From Nitratidesulfovibrio oxamicus (GTDB lineage Bacteria > Desulfobacterota > Desulfovibrionia > Desulfovibrionales > Desulfovibrionaceae): a stretch of 64,000 nucleotides of DNA. The position numbers and the translations under genes are program-made. Positions 62,485 through 64,000 of the stretch are shown piece after piece. The stretch covers positions 1-64,000 of the forward strand of contig NZ_VRYY01000111.1 of the NCBI RefSeq assembly GCF_015731765.1. The letters run 5' to 3'. Positions within the stretch are counted from its first letter, which is position 1. The number at the start of each line of letters is the position of its first letter. The notes under the pieces were generated by a model, which was not told where the DNA came from, did no database searches, and was given only the letters and a program-made list of their open reading frames with translations.

Positions 62485-64000
62485 CTATCTCTGTGCGTTA
62501 CGAATTCTTCGCCGCGCATCGAGGTCGTACAGGATTGGCACGACGAAGATCGTCAACGAGGTGGACGCGACCGTCCCGAAGATGAGCGAGACGGCGAGCC
62601 CGCCGAAAACCGGATCTTTCACCATGATCGCCGACCCAAAAACGATGGCCAGGGTCGTCAAGAGGATCGGCCGCAAGCGCACGGCACCGGCCTGTCGCAC
62701 GGCGACATCGAGTGGCATGCCTTGCTTCCGGTTGTCCTGGATGAAGTCGATGATCAGGAGCGAATTGCGGATCACGACGCCAGCCAGCGCAATGATGCCA
62801 ACCATTGACGTTGCCGAGAAATCAGCTCCGACGATCCAGTGGCCCGGGAAAATGCCGATGATGCCAAGCGGCACCGCCGACATGACCATCATGGGTACGA
62901 GGAAGGAGCGATAATAGGCGACGAGCAGGAAATACACCGTCAGCAGTGAGCCACTGAGCGCGATCGCCATGTCGCGGTAGACGTCGAGGGTCATGCGCAT
63001 CTCGCCGCCCCACAGGAGTTGATAGCCGTCGATGGTGTCGGGCACGTCCTCGTTGGCATCAAGATTGCCGGTCCTGAGCGGCCGTCCGTCCGGCGCGGTG
63101 ATGCCGTCGAGGCGCCGCTGGAGATCGAGCACTGCATAGAGCGGCACGGAGCCCGCCAGTTCCGCGCCGACGAAGGTGACCTTCTCATTGTCGCGATGCA
63201 GGATCGGCCGGTCCATCGAGACAGGCACGACGGTGACCAGTTCGGACAGCGGCACAGGCTTGCCGTCGGTGTTGTCGACGAACAACCGATCGAGACGGGT
63301 CGGGTCGACAGCAAAACGGCGCGGCACGAAGGCCCGGACGGCGACCGGGTTCTTCTCGTCCGCGAGGTGCGCGCGGCTCAGGCTCGTGCCACCGTAGACG
63401 AGGGAGAGCGCCTCGGCGATCTGTGCAGTCGAAACCTTGGACAGCGCCGCCTTTTCCTTGTCGGGCACGATACGATGCTCGACTACGTCGACTGGCTCGG
63501 TATCGGAGAGGTCGACGATATCGTATGTCTCCTCGAACGCCTTGCGCACCTCGGCCGACAAGGCGCGCAACCCCTCGGAATCCGGGCCGTAGAGCTCGGC
63601 GACGACGGTCGAGCGCAGCGGCGGGCCTGGAGGGTCTTCGACAAGCGCGGCCTCCGCGCCGGGATACGCCAGGCGAATCGCAGCGACCTTCGGCCGCAGT
63701 TCGCGCACGATATCGATTGAGTTTTCCTTTCGGTGACGCTTGTCGGTGAGGTTCACGCGGATTTCCGCGACGTAATTGCCGCTGCGTCCGGCTGTGCCCT
63801 TGAACAGGCCGTTGAAGTCCGCGATGCCGGCCTGGCCGATCCAGGTCTGGTAGTTGATGACGTGTTGTTCCTTCGAGAGCAGCGTCGTGATCTCGCGCGT
63901 GAACCGGTCGGTTTCCTCCACCGGTGTGGTTTCCGGCATGGAGACCACCACATTGAAGGTGTTCTTGTTGTCCTTGGGCAGGAAGCCGATGGGAACCCCA
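62485..64000 (-). CDS. RND-type efflux transporter permease, 3' part
   Basis: The frame runs off the right edge of the window; about 505 residues are seen, roughly the C-terminal half of an AcrB-like permease. It starts inside the second periplasmic part (VVSMPETTPVEETDRFT) and continues through the docking region to five or six membrane helices (SGSLLTVYFLLVAYYRSFLV; GVVIRNSLLIIDFIQ), ending LYDLDARRRIRNAQR. It belongs to the proton-driven RND superfamily and exports drugs, metals or solvents; substrate unknown. Whether it is complete cannot be told. Confidence 0.92.
   Translation of the reverse strand, partial: GVPIGFLPKDNKNTFNVVVSMPETTPVEETDRFTREITTLLSKEQHVINYQTWIGQAGIADFNGLFKGTAGRSGNYVAEIRVNLTDKRHRKENSIDIVRELRPKVAAIRLAYPGAEAALVEDPPGPPLRSTVVAELYGPDSEGLRALSAEVRKAFEETYDIVDLSDTEPVDVVEHRIVPDKEKAALSKVSTAQIAEALSLVYGGTSLSRAHLADEKNPVAVRAFVPRRFAVDPTRLDRLFVDNTDGKPVPLSELVTVVPVSMDRPILHRDNEKVTFVGAELAGSVPLYAVLDLQRRLDGITAPDGRPLRTGNLDANEDVPDTIDGYQLLWGGEMRMTLDVYRDMAIALSGSLLTVYFLLVAYYRSFLVPMMVMSAVPLGIIGIFPGHWIVGADFSATSMVGIIALAGVVIRNSLLIIDFIQDNRKQGMPLDVAVRQAGAVRLRPILLTTLAIVFGSAIMVKDPVFGGLAVSLIFGTVASTSLTIFVVPILYDLDARRRIRNAQR

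Overview
The window is high-GC bacterial DNA that looks like an accreted stack of mobile and accessory modules in a delta-proteobacterium of the Desulfovibrio type. That placement is an inference from base composition, gene style and terminator style; no rRNA or core marker is present. No complete tRNA, CRISPR array or rRNA was seen.

Layout: 1-1414 holds transposase remnants (an ISL3-like 3' end and a wrecked IS3/IS407-type element). 1868-8050 carries secreted-protein genes, a HIT protein and a four-gene exported-protein operon ending in a trypsin-like protease. 8077-8530 holds a MucR-like gene without a visible start, next to a 35-nt repeat. 8805-16903 is recombination module A: ERF annealing protein, Cas4-like nuclease, CobS-like AAA ATPase, WGR protein, DUF3150 protein, VWA/metallopeptidase-like protein and small ORFs, with a ParE/RHH toxin-antitoxin pair inside. 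17114-20078 (minus strand) is a replication module: Toprim/RecA-like protein, a small protein and an AlpA-like regulator. 20356-21846 has a displaced 3' half of initiator tRNA-Met with its terminator (an att scar) and a tyrosine integrase pointing right. 22235-26090 is accessory cargo: VapC/Phd, a glycosyltransferase-like gene, a thermonuclease, an HUH replication protein and a second ParE/RHH pair.

26542-43513 (all minus strand) is a defence island: a DruE-like giant helicase overlapping a DruH-like partner (Druantia type III architecture), preceded by a small helper and a 2132-residue STAND/NACHT ATPase with an N-terminal PD-(D/E)XK (Cap4-like) nuclease. 44389-47161 is a GtrB-GtrA-GT-C set of the kind that glucosylates surface polysaccharide. 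48321-55079 is a second, translationally coupled sugar/glycan cluster with its own GtrB-like and GtrA-like members. 55623-61540 is module B, a diverged paralogue of module A in the same orientation, lacking the VWA gene and carrying antitoxin genes without a toxin. A Fic protein follows, and the window ends in a truncated RND efflux gene on the minus strand.

Modules A and B flank about 41 kb of cargo, which includes the defence island, both glycosylation clusters and the integrase. The most interesting parts are the Druantia III-like plus STAND-nuclease locus, the twin CobS/DUF3150/ERF modules with a variable toxin-antitoxin slot, and the secreted-protease operon.
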